From Blochmannia endosymbiont of Camponotus sp. (GTDB lineage Bacteria > Pseudomonadota > Gammaproteobacteria > Enterobacterales > Enterobacteriaceae), in contig NZ_CP097759.1 in NCBI RefSeq assembly GCF_023586365.1, positions 496,001-560,000 on the forward strand: a stretch of DNA of 64,000 bases. The letters run 5' to 3'. Made by a program: the position numbers and the translations under genes. This document shows, piece after piece, positions 22,629 to 33,781 of this stretch (positions are counted from its first letter, which is position 1; each line of letters starts with the position of its first letter). The notes under the pieces are model-generated. The model saw nothing but the letters and a program-made list of their open reading frames with translations. It did no database searches and was not told the DNA's origin.

Positions 22629-24143
22629 TTAATGTTTGTTATCATTACTAAACCAACAAATGTTGCGGGCTTCCATAATTAATTCTCCAATTTTTTCTTT
22701 AGTTAATCCTTCAATATCGGAAAGATCCGAAATATCTTGTTCAGCTAACTCTTCTAATGTAGAAATACCACGTTCAACTAATGTTAGTGCTAATTTATAT
22801 TCAATATTAGGCAATCTCAATAATCCTGTAATAGGATGCACAACGGCAGTATAATTATCTTCCTGGATATCTTTTTCATGATGAGTCACAGAAAAATTTT
22901 TTAAAGCACTTTTTGCGCGATCCCTAATTATTTCTACTGTTTTTCTATCAAATTCTTTTATTGATAATAATTCTGTCATAGGTACATAAGCTAATTCCTC
23001 AAGCGAAGAAAACCCTGAATCAATTAAAATTTTAGCAAATTGCTCATTGATATTTAAAGCATGAATAAAAATATTGGTGATAGCACACATTTCAACTTGA
23101 CGTTTCTTTTCCAACTCATCTACAGTCATAATGTTGAGTTCCCATCCACTTAATTGAGACACGAGACGAATATTTTGTCCATTCCTTCCAATAGCTTGAG
23201 GTAAATTAGATTCCTCTACTGAAATATCCATTGTATGCTTATCCTCATCTATCACAATAGACGCAACATCAGCAGGAGACATAGCGTTGATAACAAATTG
23301 AACAGGATTGTCATCCCATAATATAACATCTACACGTTCTCCTCCTAATTCACCAGATACAGCCTGAACACGTGCTCCTCTCATTCCTACACACGCTCCT
23401 ACTGGATCAATACGCTTATCATTTGTTTTAACAGCAATTTTTGCTCGTGAACCAGGATCTCGCGCTGCAGCTTTAATTGTGATTAATTCTTCTCCGATTT
23501 CAGGTACTTCAATACGAAATAATTCAATCAACATTTCAGTTCTAGTACGACTTATAAGTAATTGAGGGCCCTTAAAATCTGGTCGCACCAAATAAAGAAT
23601 ACCACGAATTCTATCTCCCAATCTAAAATTTTCACGAGGTAACATTTCTTCTCTATTAATAATGCCTTCAGCATTATTTCCTAAATCTATACTTATACTA
23701 TCTCTATTAATTTTCTTTACTATACCTGTAACAATATCACCCTGGCGATTTAAAAACTGTTCTATAATAATTGCACGTTCAGCTTCGCGTACCTTTTGAA
23801 CAATAACTTGTTTTGCAGTTTGAGTTGTAATACGATCGAAACTAATAGATTCAATGACATCTTCAACGTAATCACAAATTTGAACTTTTGGATTCTCAAA
23901 TCGAGCTGCATCTAATGTAATTTCTTTAGTAGGTTGAGTTACTTGTTCCACTACAATCCACCTCCGAAATGTATTAATCTGACCTGATTTACGATCAATT
24001 ACAACACGAACTTCAATATCTTGTTCATATTTCTTTTTTGTAGCAGCAGCCAATGCTGTTTCTAATGCTTCAAAAATTTTTTCTTGAGGTACAGCTTTTT
24101 CATTAGAAACTGCTTCTATAACAGCCAAAATCTCTTTATTCAT
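22629..24143 (-). CDS. nusA: Transcription elongation/termination factor NusA
   Basis: RNA polymerase-binding factor for pausing, termination and antitermination. The N-terminal polymerase-binding domain (1-130) is followed by an S1 domain (about 135-200). KH domains follow ([21 protein letters not shown] near 246; [20 protein letters not shown] near 315). Two acidic helix-hairpin repeats lie at the C-terminus (about 360-500). The length is 504 aa against 495 in E. coli. In E. coli rimP lies between the fMet tRNA and nusA; here that 487-bp interval has no gene. Confidence 0.97.
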   Translation of the reverse strand: MNKEILAVIEAVSNEKAVPQEKIFEALETALAAATKKKYEQDIEVRVVIDRKSGQINTFRRWIVVEQVTQPTKEITLDAARFENPKVQICDYVEDVIESISFDRITTQTAKQVIVQKVREAERAIIIEQFLNRQGDIVTGIVKKINRDSISIDLGNNAEGIINREEMLPRENFRLGDRIRGILYLVRPDFKGPQLLISRTRTEMLIELFRIEVPEIGEELITIKAAARDPGSRAKIAVKTNDKRIDPVGACVGMRGARVQAVSGELGGERVDVILWDDNPVQFVINAMSPADVASIVIDEDKHTMDISVEESNLPQAIGRNGQNIRLVSQLSGWELNIMTVDELEKKRQVEMCAITNIFIHALNINEQFAKILIDSGFSSLEELAYVPMTELLSIKEFDRKTVEIIRDRAKSALKNFSVTHHEKDIQEDNYTAVVHPITGLLRLPNIEYKLALTLVERGISTLEELAEQDISDLSDIEGLTKEKIGELIMEARNICWFSNDNKH

Positions 24144-24630
24144 CCCAGTTTCTCAAAATGCTATTTCCTTAATAGCTATTGTATTATTATTGTGTAATTA
24201 AATTTCAAAAAATAACCCACCCCTACATCGTATTGAAAACATGATGTATTGCAATTTATCGGTTCAATTACAAACACTATGATTGTAATTGATACAAATT
24301 AATTTAATCGTCCTATTCATATCAGACAACCTTGTAACACATAACAGAATTCTATTCGATATTATAAAATTAATAAACCTTGAGAAATTTCCATAGAAAA
24401 TAATCAGTGATCTACTTACTTGATAGGTATATCATCAACATAAAAAGAAATCTATTAATATTCTCTAAATATTAACGTTTAACCATAACTAATTTAATAA
24501 ATTGATATTATTTATGTAACTTTACCTAACATCAACATATTTTCTATTATTCTTAAACTACAATACCAGGCCGGTATAACAACACTATACGTATTATTTC
24601 CGTATAGACAAAGCAAACTACTTGATACGG
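24144..24630. other. Spacer between nusA and tRNA-fMet (ancestral rimP site)
   Basis: A 487-bp AT-rich gap at the exact E. coli location of rimP. No ORF or recognisable rimP remnant is seen. A 9-bp-arm hairpin (CAATTACAA ... TTGTAATTG near 24275-24301) is the only structure noticed. It may be the nusA leader. Confidence 0.6.
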
Positions 24631-24704
<74 letters not shown>

Positions 24705-24774
24705 CCTGTATAAAACAATAGGAATTGTATACCATATAACTTCGAAAAAGCAAACTATTTATATTAAGAAACAA

Positions 24775-24860
24775 TACCGAGGACGGGACTTGAACCCGTA
24801 ATCTCAAATAAGAGAACTACCACCTCAAAGTAGCGTGTCTACCAATTCCACCACCTCGGT
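24775..24860 (-). tRNA. leuU: tRNA-Leu (GAG anticodon)
   Basis: Class II tRNA with acceptor ACCGAGG / CCTCGGT, anticodon loop TTGAGGT (GAG), a long variable arm and TTCAAGT in the T-loop. It resembles E. coli leuU and has the same neighbours (secG and the fMet tRNA). Position 1 is A, making an A-U pair where E. coli has a G-U wobble. CCA is not encoded; TTG follows A73. Confidence 0.96.
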
Positions 24861-24874
24861 TATTAATAATCCAT

Positions 24875-24906
24875 TAATATTACTATATGTGATTATAGTA
24901 ATATTA
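24875..24906. repeat. 13-bp inverted repeat between secG and tRNA-Leu
   Basis: Arms 24875-24887 and 24894-24906 are exact reverse complements around a 6-nt loop. It lies just upstream of the tRNA-Leu gene and downstream of secG on the minus strand; possibly a 3' hairpin for secG. Confidence 0.45.
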
Positions 24907-24941
24907 TGATGCATATATAAATTGATAGTTACACATATTTT

Positions 24942-24971
24942 ATATCTTTTTTATATATATAAAAAAGATAT
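24942..24971. repeat. 30-bp perfect palindrome downstream of secG
   Basis: A fully self-complementary 30-nt AT-rich stretch containing T6 and A6 runs, 51 nt after the secG stop. With its T/A runs it could act as a terminator for secG in either direction. Confidence 0.45.
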
Positions 24972-25022
24972 CTCTAATTAATTTATTGGTTGGAAAACCT
25001 ACGCTGAAAATTTATATAATTT

Positions 25023-25307
25023 TTATTGATCTTTCAATTGACTATTTTGCACATTCTTGTGAATATACTTTTGATTTTGTTTACTATTCATATTTCCCAG
25101 CAATAAACTAAATAAAAAAAATAATATAGCTAAAATTACTATTAAACATGTTATACCATCATTGATACCTCCCGAACCCAACATATCCCCTAAAGAACGA
25201 CTACTAAACATCCCTCCTGAATCATTACTTTTGTTTTGCTGTAACATAATCAATGTAATTAAAGCTATTGCTATAATTAAAAATATAACTAAACAAACTT
25301 GATACAT
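25023..25307 (-). CDS. secG: Protein-export membrane protein SecG
   Basis: Auxiliary subunit of the SecYEG translocon in the inner membrane. Two hydrophobic segments are visible (residues 2-20 and about 52-70). They are separated by the conserved cytoplasmic loop LMLQQNKSNDSGGMFSSRS and LGSGG. The length is 94 aa against 110 in E. coli, with a shorter hydrophilic tail. It lies between glmM and tRNA-Leu, as in E. coli. Confidence 0.94.
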   Translation of the reverse strand: MYQVCLVIFLIIAIALITLIMLQQNKSNDSGGMFSSRSLGDMLGSGGINDGITCLIVILAILFFLFSLLLGNMNSKQNQKYIHKNVQNSQLKDQ

Positions 25308-25450
25308 GACACTACATCACCTCATATAAACACATTATGCTTAAAAAAATAAACAATTTCTGCAACTACTAATATTTATTTTTATGTAAAAATATCACAT
25401 AGTTCACTTATATTATAACTATTCGATATACGCATAATATTTAAAATAAA

Positions 25451-26812
25451 TTACTGTTGTATTGACTTTATTTCTGATCTTATTACAGAAGCAATCCTAT
25501 TTGCTAAATATAATATTTTACCATAACGTTTCCCCTCCACCATAATACGAATATACGGTTCAGTACCAGACTGACGCAATAATACGCGTCCTTGTTCAGA
25601 TAACTCCTGTTCCACTGCTTTAGTTTCTTTTCTAACCAAATCAGATTCTAAAGGGCTTTTAATACTAGAACAATATACATTAACTAAAATTTGAGGCAAT
25701 AAAGACACATCGTTGCATAATTCGTACAAACTTACGCAATTATTTACCATTGCGGATAATATTTGAAGAGCAACAATAATACCATCCCCCGTGGTAGTTT
25801 TATCTAAAAGTACAATATGCCCGGAATTTTCACCGCCAATATTCCAACCCTGTTTTTTTAACATTGCAAGTACACATCGATCGCCAACGTTAGAACGTAT
25901 AAAAGGAATATTTAACTGTTTTAATGCCAATACAAGCCCCATATTACTCATAAGAGTTCCTACAATACCACCTGTTAATTGTTTACAATGTAATTTTTCT
26001 CGCGCAATAATGTACAGCATTTGATCGCCATCTACTTTATTTCCAAAATGATCAACCATAATGACCCTGTCTCCATCCCCATCATAAGCAATACCTAAAT
26101 CTGCTTTTTTTGCTAATACATGGGCACGTAATTGTCGAATATCTGTAGTACCACATTCTTTATTAATATTAACTCCATTTGGACGACACGCAATAGTAAC
26201 TACGTCAGCGCCCAACTCACGAAATACACTTGGAGCGATATGATAAGTAGCTCCATTAGCACAATCTACAATTATTTTTAATTTTCTTAAACTGAGATGA
26301 GCAGGGAAAGTTCCTTTGCAAAATTCTATATAACGACCTGCTGCATCAACAATACGACTGGCTTTTCCTAATTCTTTTGGGTCAACGCACGTTAAACATT
26401 TATTTAATTCTATTTCTATAGAATGCTCTACTTCATCATCTAATTTAGTGCCCTTAATAGAAAAAAACTTAATTCCGTTATCATGGAAAGGATTATGCGA
26501 AGCAGAAATTACAATGCCAGCTTCAGCTCTGAAAGCACGAGTCAAATATGCAATAGCTGGAGTAGGCATAGGACCGGTTAATGCAGCAGACAAACCAGCG
26601 GCGGCTAATCCTGATTCTAATGCCGATTCTAACATATACCCAGAAATGCGAGTATCTTTTCCAATAATAATGTAATTAGACCTACCACCACTAAAACGAC
26701 TTAATACTTTTCCTGCAGCCCAACCAAGCTTTAAAATAAAATCTGGAGTAATCGGAATTCTCCCAACTTTACCTCTAATTCCATCAGTACCAAAGTATTT
26801 GCGATGCTTCAT
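25451..26812 (-). CDS. glmM: Phosphoglucosamine mutase
   Basis: Interconverts glucosamine-6-phosphate and glucosamine-1-phosphate, feeding UDP-GlcNAc to peptidoglycan. The N-terminus [17 protein letters not shown] is typical. The phosphoserine loop is [15 protein letters not shown] near residues 99-113. The metal site is DGDGDR near 246, the sugar loop is GGENSGH, and the phosphate loop is [10 protein letters not shown] near the end. The length is 453 aa against 445 in E. coli. It is 13 bp downstream of folP, the E. coli operon order. Confidence 0.97.
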   Translation of the reverse strand: MKHRKYFGTDGIRGKVGRIPITPDFILKLGWAAGKVLSRFSGGRSNYIIIGKDTRISGYMLESALESGLAAAGLSAALTGPMPTPAIAYLTRAFRAEAGIVISASHNPFHDNGIKFFSIKGTKLDDEVEHSIEIELNKCLTCVDPKELGKASRIVDAAGRYIEFCKGTFPAHLSLRKLKIIVDCANGATYHIAPSVFRELGADVVTIACRPNGVNINKECGTTDIRQLRAHVLAKKADLGIAYDGDGDRVIMVDHFGNKVDGDQMLYIIAREKLHCKQLTGGIVGTLMSNMGLVLALKQLNIPFIRSNVGDRCVLAMLKKQGWNIGGENSGHIVLLDKTTTGDGIIVALQILSAMVNNCVSLYELCNDVSLLPQILVNVYCSSIKSPLESDLVRKETKAVEQELSEQGRVLLRQSGTEPYIRIMVEGKRYGKILYLANRIASVIRSEIKSIQQ

Positions 26813-26825
26813 ATTAATTTTTGCC

Positions 26826-27665
26826 TTACTTTTCTTGCTGTTTCAACATCATGCGCACCACTTTTAATGCTTCTGCCGTTTCCTTAACATCATGCACTCG
26901 AATAATTTGTACGCCTTGTGTAGCTGCAATCACTGCGCAAGCAATGCTACCTATTAATCTTTGTTTAGGATTATATGAATTAGAACTAAGACTAAGCATC
27001 GACTTACGTGATATGCCTACTAATAAAGGTAAACCAAAATGATGAAAATATTTCAAATTAGCTAATAGCTGATAATTATGTGATAAACTTTTCCCAAACC
27101 CAAAACCAGGATCAAGTAATAATTTATTTCTGCTAATACCCGACGATTCAAAACGAGCGATTTGTTTAGTAAAATACTCGTTTACTACATGTATAACATT
27201 AGAATATATGGGAGAATTTTGCATTGTATTAGGTTCTCCTTGCATATGGACTAAACATACCGGCAGTTTACAATATAATGCAGCCTGCAGCGCTCCTGTA
27301 GCAGTAAGAGAGCGGATATCATTAATCATATGAGCACCGATAGCTGCGCTCTCACGTATTATTAATGCTGATGATGTATTTATTGAAATATAAGTATCAA
27401 AACGCTGTGCTATAGCACGTACTACGGGTATAACACGATCCGCTTCTTCTTCATCGCTGACAACATCGGATCCAGGCCGCGTTGATTCTCCTCCAACATC
27501 AATACAAGTAGCGCCATAAGTAATCATATTAAATACATGATCAATTGCTTTAGGAAGGGTACAATAATTGCCTCCATCAAAAAAGGAATCAGGAGTAATA
27601 TTTAAAATTCCCATAATTTGAATTTCAGAAAAATCTAAAATACGTTTATTTGTAATCAATGTCAT
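26826..27665 (-). CDS. folP: Dihydropteroate synthase
   Basis: Condenses p-aminobenzoate with dihydropterin pyrophosphate in folate synthesis. Signatures are [16 protein letters not shown] near residue 17 and [14 protein letters not shown] near 53. [17 protein letters not shown] lies near 185, and the C-terminus has [12 protein letters not shown]. The start chosen (27665, [10 protein letters not shown]) places MGILN at the same distance as in E. coli and gives 279 aa (E. coli 282). An upstream in-frame ATG at 27689 adds eight residues and lacks a ribosome-binding site. It sits between ftsH and glmM as in E. coli. Confidence 0.95.
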   Translation of the reverse strand: MTLITNKRILDFSEIQIMGILNITPDSFFDGGNYCTLPKAIDHVFNMITYGATCIDVGGESTRPGSDVVSDEEEADRVIPVVRAIAQRFDTYISINTSSALIIRESAAIGAHMINDIRSLTATGALQAALYCKLPVCLVHMQGEPNTMQNSPIYSNVIHVVNEYFTKQIARFESSGISRNKLLLDPGFGFGKSLSHNYQLLANLKYFHHFGLPLLVGISRKSMLSLSSNSYNPKQRLIGSIACAVIAATQGVQIIRVHDVKETAEALKVVRMMLKQQEK

Positions 27666-27797
27666 AAATTTAAAGACATCTCCAAACATTATTTAAAAAT
27701 TAATTTAAGTGATCTGATTTATATAAAAATGTAAAACATTATTTAAAGCTAACAATAAGTCAAATTTTTTTTGTTTTTATATGAAAATAATCACATA

Positions 27798-29735
27798 TTA
27801 TTGTGATGCAGCATCAGGATTATCATTGTAAGATTCGCTGTCTACTGATTTTGTCCCTTCTACAGAAGAAACACAAGTATCCTTACTGCTATCGTTAGTA
27901 TCAGACGCGTTATTTTCCCATCCAGATGGAGGCTTAATTGATTTTCGATCCATCAAATCATTTATTTGAGATGCATTAATCGTCTCGTATTTTATTAACG
28001 CATCTTTCATAGAATGAAGAATATCCACATTTTCTATCAAAAGATTACGAGCACGTATATAATTTCTTTCAATCAGAAATTTAATTTCCTGATCAATAAT
28101 ACGAGCAGTTTCATCAGACATATGCTTTGCTTTAGCCACTGAACGCCCAAGAAATATTTCCCCTTCTTCTTCTGCATACAATAACGGACCAAGTTTTTCA
28201 GAAAACCCCCATTGAGTTACCATATTTCGAGCGATAGAAGTAGCTACTTTAATATCATTAGAGGCGCCAGTAGATACTTTATTAGGACCATAAATTATTT
28301 CTTCAGCAAGCCTACCCCCATATAATGTAGAAATTTGACTCTCTAATTTCTGTCGACTGGTGCTAATTGCATCGCCTTCTGGTAAAAAAAACGTTACACC
28401 TAAAGCACGTCCCCTAGGGATTATAGTCACTTTGTGAACCGGATCATGCTCCGGAACTAATCTACCAATTATAGCATGACCAGCTTCATGATAGGCTGTA
28501 GATTCTTTTTGAGCTTCTGTCATCACCATGGAACGACGCTCTGCCCCCATTACAATCTTATCTTTAGCTTTTTCAAACTCTACCATCGATACCATATGTT
28601 TGCTATCACGAGCGGCAAATAACGCCGCTTCATTCACGAGATTAGCTAAATCCGCTCCTGAGAATCCTGGTGTACCCCGAGCAATTACTAATATATCTAC
28701 ATCTGATGACAACGGTACATGGCTGATATGCACTTTTAATATTTGCTCTCTCCCCCGAATATCCGGTAATCCTACAACTACTTGACGGTCAAATCGCCCT
28801 GGTCTTAATAAAGCTGGATCTAACACATCTGGACGATTAGTAGCAGCTATGACAATAATACCTTCTTTTCCTTCGAACCCATCCATTTCTACTAACATCT
28901 GATTTAGAGTTTGTTCACGTTCATCATGTCCCCCTCCTAAACCTGCACCTCTCTGACGACCAACCGCATCAATTTCATCAATGAAAATAATACATGGGGC
29001 AGCTTTCTTAGCCTGCTCAAACATATCCCGCACACGAGACGCTCCGACACCAACAAACATCTCTACAAAGTCAGAACCCGAAATAGTAAAAAATGGAACT
29101 TTTGCTTCTCCCGCAATAGCTTTGGCTAAAAGTGTTTTTCCGGTTCCAGGAGGTCCTACCATTAAGACTCCTTTTGGAATTTTTCCCCCTAGTTTTTGAA
29201 ATCTGCTAGGTTCACGTAAATAATCTACCAATTCCTTCACTTCTTCTTTTGCCTCATCACATCCTGCTACATCTGCGAAAGTAGTTTTTATTTGATCTTC
29301 AGTTAGCATACGTGCTTTACTTTTACCGAAAGACATAGCTCCCTTGCCACCTCCTTGCATTTGACGCATAAAGAAAACCCACACCCCAATCAATAATAAC
29401 ATCGGGAACCAAGAAATAAAAATAGATGTAATTAAACTAGGTTCTTCTGGGGGCTCCCCAACAACTTTAACTTTTTTAGTTAAAAGAATGTCGAGTAATT
29501 TCGGGTCATTTACTGGAATATAAGTAGTATAACGATTATTATCCTTTTTAATAACCACAATTTCACGGCCGTTAATGCGAGCTTCTTTAACTTGATCTTG
29601 GTTTAAATCATACATAAAAGTGGAATAATCCAATTTGCGACTGCTTGAGTCGCTAGGCCCAAAATTCTGGAATAAAGACATCAAGACTACTGCAATGACT
29701 AACCAGATCCCCAGATTTTTCGCCATATCACTCAA
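27798..29735 (-). CDS. ftsH: ATP-dependent zinc metalloprotease FtsH
   Basis: Membrane-anchored AAA protease that degrades misfolded membrane proteins and regulators such as RpoH and LpxC. Two transmembrane segments (about 8-25 and 100-122) flank a periplasmic loop. Walker [14 protein letters not shown] lies near 195, Walker B IIFIDEID near 253, SRH near 300-320, and the zinc site HEAGH near 417. The length is 645 aa. The TTG at 29735 has GAGG eight nt upstream and is preferred; an ATG three codons later would give MAKNLG. HflK and HflC, its modulators, are encoded at 46555-48876. Confidence 0.97.
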   Translation of the reverse strand: MSDMAKNLGIWLVIAVVLMSLFQNFGPSDSSSRKLDYSTFMYDLNQDQVKEARINGREIVVIKKDNNRYTTYIPVNDPKLLDILLTKKVKVVGEPPEEPSLITSIFISWFPMLLLIGVWVFFMRQMQGGGKGAMSFGKSKARMLTEDQIKTTFADVAGCDEAKEEVKELVDYLREPSRFQKLGGKIPKGVLMVGPPGTGKTLLAKAIAGEAKVPFFTISGSDFVEMFVGVGASRVRDMFEQAKKAAPCIIFIDEIDAVGRQRGAGLGGGHDEREQTLNQMLVEMDGFEGKEGIIVIAATNRPDVLDPALLRPGRFDRQVVVGLPDIRGREQILKVHISHVPLSSDVDILVIARGTPGFSGADLANLVNEAALFAARDSKHMVSMVEFEKAKDKIVMGAERRSMVMTEAQKESTAYHEAGHAIIGRLVPEHDPVHKVTIIPRGRALGVTFFLPEGDAISTSRQKLESQISTLYGGRLAEEIIYGPNKVSTGASNDIKVATSIARNMVTQWGFSEKLGPLLYAEEEGEIFLGRSVAKAKHMSDETARIIDQEIKFLIERNYIRARNLLIENVDILHSMKDALIKYETINASQINDLMDRKSIKPPSGWENNASDTNDSSKDTCVSSVEGTKSVDSESYNDNPDAASQ

Positions 29736-29798
29736 AAGATTAACCTCGCATTACAACAAAATTTAAATAATTTTAACATATCTACATATAAATTATGC

Positions 29799-30425
29799 TT
29801 ATTTACGTTCTTTCGCTACAATATAAATCTCACGAGAATGAGACTTAGAGGCATTTGGCTTACGGATCCTTACTATGTTAAATAAGGAATGCATATCACA
29901 CAAGTATTTATCCAAACCCTTTCCCTGGAAAACTTTCACTAAAAAAGTGCCTCTACGCATTAATACACTACGACATATATTTAATGCCAAATTCCCAAGA
30001 TATATAGACCGACTTACATCGATTGTTGATATACCAGTTGTATTAGGAGACATATCAGATAAAACCACGTTAACTTTTTTATGCCCTACCCATTTGCATA
30101 ATATTTTGAAAATATTAGGATTAGAACAATCTCCTTTCAAAAAGTTCACTCCAGAAATATTACGCATAGACAATATGTCGCACGCTACAATACGTCCTGT
30201 TTTACCTATTTTATTTTTTGCATAAAGTGCCCACCCCCCAGGCGCTGATCCCAAATCTATTACTGTCATACCAGTAGAAAATAATGCATCCATGCGATTT
30301 ATTGCGTCAAGCTTAAACCAAGACCGTGACCGAAGTTTTTGTCTTTGTGCTTCTTTCGCATACTGGTCTTTGAAATGTTTTTGTAACCATACTGAAGAAC
30401 GCGCAGAACGTTTGCTATTTACCAT
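29799..30425 (-). CDS. rlmE: 23S rRNA 2'-O-ribose U2552 methyltransferase
   Basis: SAM-dependent RrmJ/FtsJ enzyme methylating U2552 in the A-loop during 50S assembly. The SAM motif is VIDLGSAPGGWALYAKNK near residue 55. The K-D-K-E catalytic set is visible: Lys in RSRSWFKLD, Asp in VVLSDMSPN, Lys in FLVKVFQG and Glu in SREIYIV. The length is 208 aa (E. coli 209). It is the first gene of an rlmE-ftsH pair with 63 bp between, preceded by a sigma-32-like promoter. Confidence 0.97.
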   Translation of the reverse strand: MVNSKRSARSSVWLQKHFKDQYAKEAQRQKLRSRSWFKLDAINRMDALFSTGMTVIDLGSAPGGWALYAKNKIGKTGRIVACDILSMRNISGVNFLKGDCSNPNIFKILCKWVGHKKVNVVLSDMSPNTTGISTIDVSRSIYLGNLALNICRSVLMRRGTFLVKVFQGKGLDKYLCDMHSLFNIVRIRKPNASKSHSREIYIVAKERK

Positions 30426-30799
30426 ATCAGGTTACTTCTCAAATGTTTTTAATAAACAACATTGACAAAATGTCGATAACTTGTATCTCTTTCAATCTTA
30501 CTTACACAAAAAATAAACATTCCATAAAACAAATAAATTTTTTATTTATATCCAATTTTTATATATTTTTCCAGCTATTACAAATAATAAGCATAAAAAT
30601 ATATCTCATTGTAAATAATTAAACATTTCAAAACAAATGAAAGTAAAAATATAAACTTATTAGTAAAAATATTAATAGCATCATATACTTGTGCTGTTAA
30701 TGTTAATTAACACAATGACTACGAATAAAATTTATTTTTTACTTTCATAATCATCATTTTATAAAATTTTTAAAATAAAAACTAAAATAAAAAATATGT
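30426..30799. other. Spacer between greA and rlmE (ancestral yhbY site)
   Basis: A 374-bp AT-rich gap holding the rlmE promoter near its left end. In E. coli yhbY occupies this interval; no trace is recognisable. I see no other supported feature. Confidence 0.55.
30468..30496 (-). promoter_or_regulatory. Sigma-32-like promoter of rlmE-ftsH
   Basis: On the minus strand ATTGAAA (30490-30496) is followed after 14 nt by CGACATTT (30468-30475), about 43 nt upstream of the rlmE ATG. The -35 box carries all of TTGAAA, and the -10 box matches CCCCATNT at six of eight positions. The E. coli rlmE-ftsH operon is a known RpoH target. Confidence 0.55.
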
Positions 30800-31276
30800 T
30801 TAACAATATTTAACCTGGAGTATTTTATATCTTACTTGCCCTTTCGGAGTATTAATTCGAACAATATCTCCTGCTTTATGACCAATCAAACCTCTAGCAA
30901 TAGGAGAATTGATAGAAATCATACGTTCTTTAATATTTGCCTCATCATCTCCTACAATACTATACGTTTGTCTATATGTTGTATCTAAATTTTCGACATC
31001 AACCGTAGCGCCAAAAACTACTCTATCGTCAGTAGTTAGTTTGGCAATATCTATAATATGTGCATTAGAAAGCTTAGACTCTATTTCTTGAATACGCCCC
31101 TCACAAAATCCTTGTTGTTCTCGAGCAGCATGATACTCAGCGTTTTCTTTTAAGTCGCCATGCTCCCGCGCTTCGGAAATATTTTTTATAATTTCTGGAC
31201 GACGAATATTTTTTAAATAATCCAGTTCTTCTCTCAACTTTTCAGCTCCACGTAAAGTCATTGGGATACGCTTCAT
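30800..31276 (-). CDS. greA: Transcription elongation factor GreA
   Basis: Rescues backtracked RNA polymerase by stimulating its intrinsic transcript cleavage. The N-terminal coiled coil (1-75) carries [16 protein letters not shown] and the tip acidic residues in [16 protein letters not shown]. The C-terminal FKBP-like domain ends with [20 protein letters not shown]. The length (158 aa) is the same as in E. coli. A 296-bp spacer with no visible gene separates it from obgE. Confidence 0.97.
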   Translation of the reverse strand: MKRIPMTLRGAEKLREELDYLKNIRRPEIIKNISEAREHGDLKENAEYHAAREQQGFCEGRIQEIESKLSNAHIIDIAKLTTDDRVVFGATVDVENLDTTYRQTYSIVGDDEANIKERMISINSPIARGLIGHKAGDIVRINTPKGQVRYKILQVKYC

Positions 31277-31572
31277 GTTGTACCTTTATTATATTGCATA
31301 CATTTAAACAATAAACAATCACACTACATACAAAAGCATGATTTAATTAAACATTATATATTTTTATCTTTTAAAAACACAAAAATTGTTATTACCCAAC
31401 TTTTAAAAACTTAATTAAAAACATTTCTCTTAATATACATAAATTATTTTATAAATAGCTACGTTTATAAAACATCATAAATTGCGACATTAGGATATTA
31501 AATTTTTTTAAACTTAGCGGTATATTATGTGTATTGTTTTAAAATAACAATAAAATTAGCCAATCCTGATTC

Positions 31573-32628
31573 CTACTCATTGTCCTGTGTATACATAAGG
31601 GTTGTTTCTTGACTTTGAGTATGATGAACAATAAACTTCATAATACTGTTACATAGCGATGATACATTCGTATTATGCACAGAAGATATAGAGTAATAGC
31701 GCCCTTTCCATTTTAAGGAACTAATAACATGATTAATCCTTTTTTCCGCCACGTGTCGTTCCAACAAATCTATTTTATTGAATATTAACCAACAAGGTTT
31801 GCTAGCCAAATTTGTATTGTAATTACTTAACTCATGCTGAATAGTAATAATATTTTCTAATGGATCGGAATCATCCACAGGCGCAATATCAATAAAATGC
31901 AGTAAAATTTGACAGTGTTCTAGATGCTTCAAAAATCGCATTCCTAAACCCAATCCATGAGAAGCGCCTTTAATAACACCCGGAATATCCGCAATAATAA
32001 ATCTATCATAGTTATTAATTTGTACTACACCCAAATACGGTACTAATGTAGTAAATGGATAATCTGCTACCTTTGGTTTAGCTGCCGATATCATACGAAT
32101 AAAACTAGATTTTCCAGAATTAGGTAATCCAAATATTCCAACATTTGCTATTAGAAGCAATTCTAATAGCAAATGTTGGAATTCTCCCGTTGACCCATGC
32201 GTATTAAGTACATTACGACGTACAGAAGATTTAAAATGTCCATTTCCCAAACCATGGCGCCCTCCTTTAGCCACCATCAACCGCTTGTGATGAATACCCA
32301 TGTCTCCTAATAATTTATTTGTTTTTTTATAACTCACTCTGGTTCCCCACGGGACTTTCACAATAACATCTTTACCTCTTTTCCCTGTACAACCACGACT
32401 ACGTCCACATTGTCCATGTCCAGCTCTAAAAACACAATTAGAATGAAAATAATTTAAAGTATTAATATTAGGATCTGCTAATAACCAAACATCTCCACCA
32501 TTTCCTCCATTGCTACCATTAGGTTTCTTCAAAAAAGAAGCTCTTCTTCCTGATTTTTGAAAACTAATACATCCATTCCCGCCGTTACCCGCAATAACCG
32601 TAATATTGGTCATGTCGACAAATTTCAT
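31573..32628 (-). CDS. obgE: GTPase ObgE (CgtA)
   Basis: Essential GTPase in 50S assembly and stress signalling. The glycine-rich Obg fold (1-158) opens with MKFVDMTNITVIAGNGGNG. The G domain has G1 IFGLPNSGKSSF near residue 166, the KVADYPFTTLVPYLG switch region, G3 DIPGVI and G4 NKIDLL. It is 351 aa against 390 in E. coli, with a short acidic C-terminus. The codons joining the Obg and G domains contain a perfect 22-bp inverted repeat (32135-32182) that keeps the frame. In E. coli yhbE lies between rpmA and obgE; it is absent here. Confidence 0.97.
   Translation of the reverse strand: MKFVDMTNITVIAGNGGNGCISFQKSGRRASFLKKPNGSNGGNGGDVWLLADPNINTLNYFHSNCVFRAGHGQCGRSRGCTGKRGKDVIVKVPWGTRVSYKKTNKLLGDMGIHHKRLMVAKGGRHGLGNGHFKSSVRRNVLNTHGSTGEFQHLLLELLLIANVGIFGLPNSGKSSFIRMISAAKPKVADYPFTTLVPYLGVVQINNYDRFIIADIPGVIKGASHGLGLGMRFLKHLEHCQILLHFIDIAPVDDSDPLENIITIQHELSNYNTNLASKPCWLIFNKIDLLERHVAEKRINHVISSLKWKGRYYSISSVHNTNVSSLCNSIMKFIVHHTQSQETTLMYTQDNE
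32135..32182. repeat. 22-bp perfect inverted repeat inside obgE
   Basis: Arms 32135-32156 and 32161-32182 are exact reverse complements around a 4-nt loop (GCAA on the plus strand). The repeat encodes the FQHLLLELLLIANVGI linker just before the P-loop. Such long perfect complementarity inside a conserved coding region is unusual. Confidence 0.9.
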
Positions 32629-32983
32629 AACATACCTCTAACATATCAGCTATATTTATGGTATATACATCTTATCCCTTAATAAATTAGTGTAAATTTT
32701 GTGATAACAAAATTTATTTCATATTGTTAAATAACGTTTTCAGCATTTTTGTTACTTCTATCGTTATCAATATACACAGTTATTTACCTTTCAAATCTAT
32801 ATGGATACATAGGCGTTTTTAATGATTCTTGAACTTTATAAAAAAACACATATGGCATGTTTAAAATACTAATACGATCACCACTAGTAACTATTCAATC
32901 AACAAAATATCTGGGCATGATTAATGTCTTATTCATAAAAATTAAAAATTTTAATTATTAATTAATGCTAACAAATCACGTTT
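32629..32983. other. Spacer between rpmA and obgE (ancestral yhbE site)
   Basis: A 355-bp AT-rich gap where E. coli has yhbE. No ORF, hairpin or remnant that I can support. Confidence 0.5.
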
Positions 32984-33244
32984 CTATTCGTTAGAAACAA
33001 TACTAATAAACCTACGACGCAACGCTCCTCTTTTTTCAAATAAAACTTTCCCAGATTTTAAAGCAAAAAGAGTATAATCCCTTCCACAACCTACGTATTT
33101 TCCTGGATGAAATGTATTGCCTCGTTGACGCACAATAATAGTGCCTGACGATACACATTCACCTCCAAAACATTTAACTCCTAAACGCTTACTATGTGAA
33201 TCTCGGCCATTACGAGTAGAGCCTCCGGCTTTTTTATGTGCCAT
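32984..33244 (-). CDS. rpmA: 50S ribosomal protein L27
   Basis: 50S protein whose N-terminus reaches the peptidyl transferase centre. It begins [20 protein letters not shown] and contains [20 protein letters not shown], both typical. The length is 86 aa (E. coli 85). It follows rplU after 16 bp with a clear ribosome-binding site, the universal rplU-rpmA pair. Confidence 0.97.
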   Translation of the reverse strand: MAHKKAGGSTRNGRDSHSKRLGVKCFGGECVSSGTIIVRQRGNTFHPGKYVGCGRDYTLFALKSGKVLFEKRGALRRRFISIVSNE

Positions 33245-33260
33245 TTTTATTCCTTATTTC

Positions 33261-33587
33261 TTAATGATTTGAATTACAATTGCTGATACTTATTATTTTT
33301 ATTGTTGTAAAACACTGACGATGTCCTTGAAATTTACGAAAATGTTTACGGCGTCTAAATTTAATAATCTTTATCTTCCGATTAAGACTTTGAGCTATAA
33401 TTTGCGCTATAATCTGTCCATTTTTTATAAAAGGACTTCCTATGTGAAGGCACTCATTAGACTCAATAAGTAATATTTGATTAAATTCGACTTGATTACC
33501 AACGTCAATATCAATACGTTCTATATGAATCACTTGGCCTTCAACAACACGATGTTGTTTACTACCAGTTTGAAAAACTGCATACAT
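33261..33587 (-). CDS. rplU: 50S ribosomal protein L21
   Basis: 50S protein binding 23S rRNA near L20. The N-terminus MYAVFQTGSKQHRVVEGQVI and the basic KIIKFRRRKHFRKFQGHRQ segment near residue 73 are diagnostic. The length is 108 aa (E. coli 103). It is the first gene of rplU-rpmA and is divergent from ispB over 194 bp, as in E. coli. Confidence 0.96.
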   Translation of the reverse strand: MYAVFQTGSKQHRVVEGQVIHIERIDIDVGNQVEFNQILLIESNECLHIGSPFIKNGQIIAQIIAQSLNRKIKIIKFRRRKHFRKFQGHRQCFTTIKIISISNCNSNH

Positions 33588-33781
33588 AAATAATAATCCA
33601 TCTCTTGTTTATAATCTGATATTATTTCTATACATATTCTTATACATTAAAAAAAAATGTTTCTCAACACAATAATAAAATTTACTACATACTCACAAAT
33701 ATAGTTTAACTTAATAAAAACTAAATTGCGTACGCAAGTAATATATAAATACATGAACATTTTATATTTATAATAATATTA

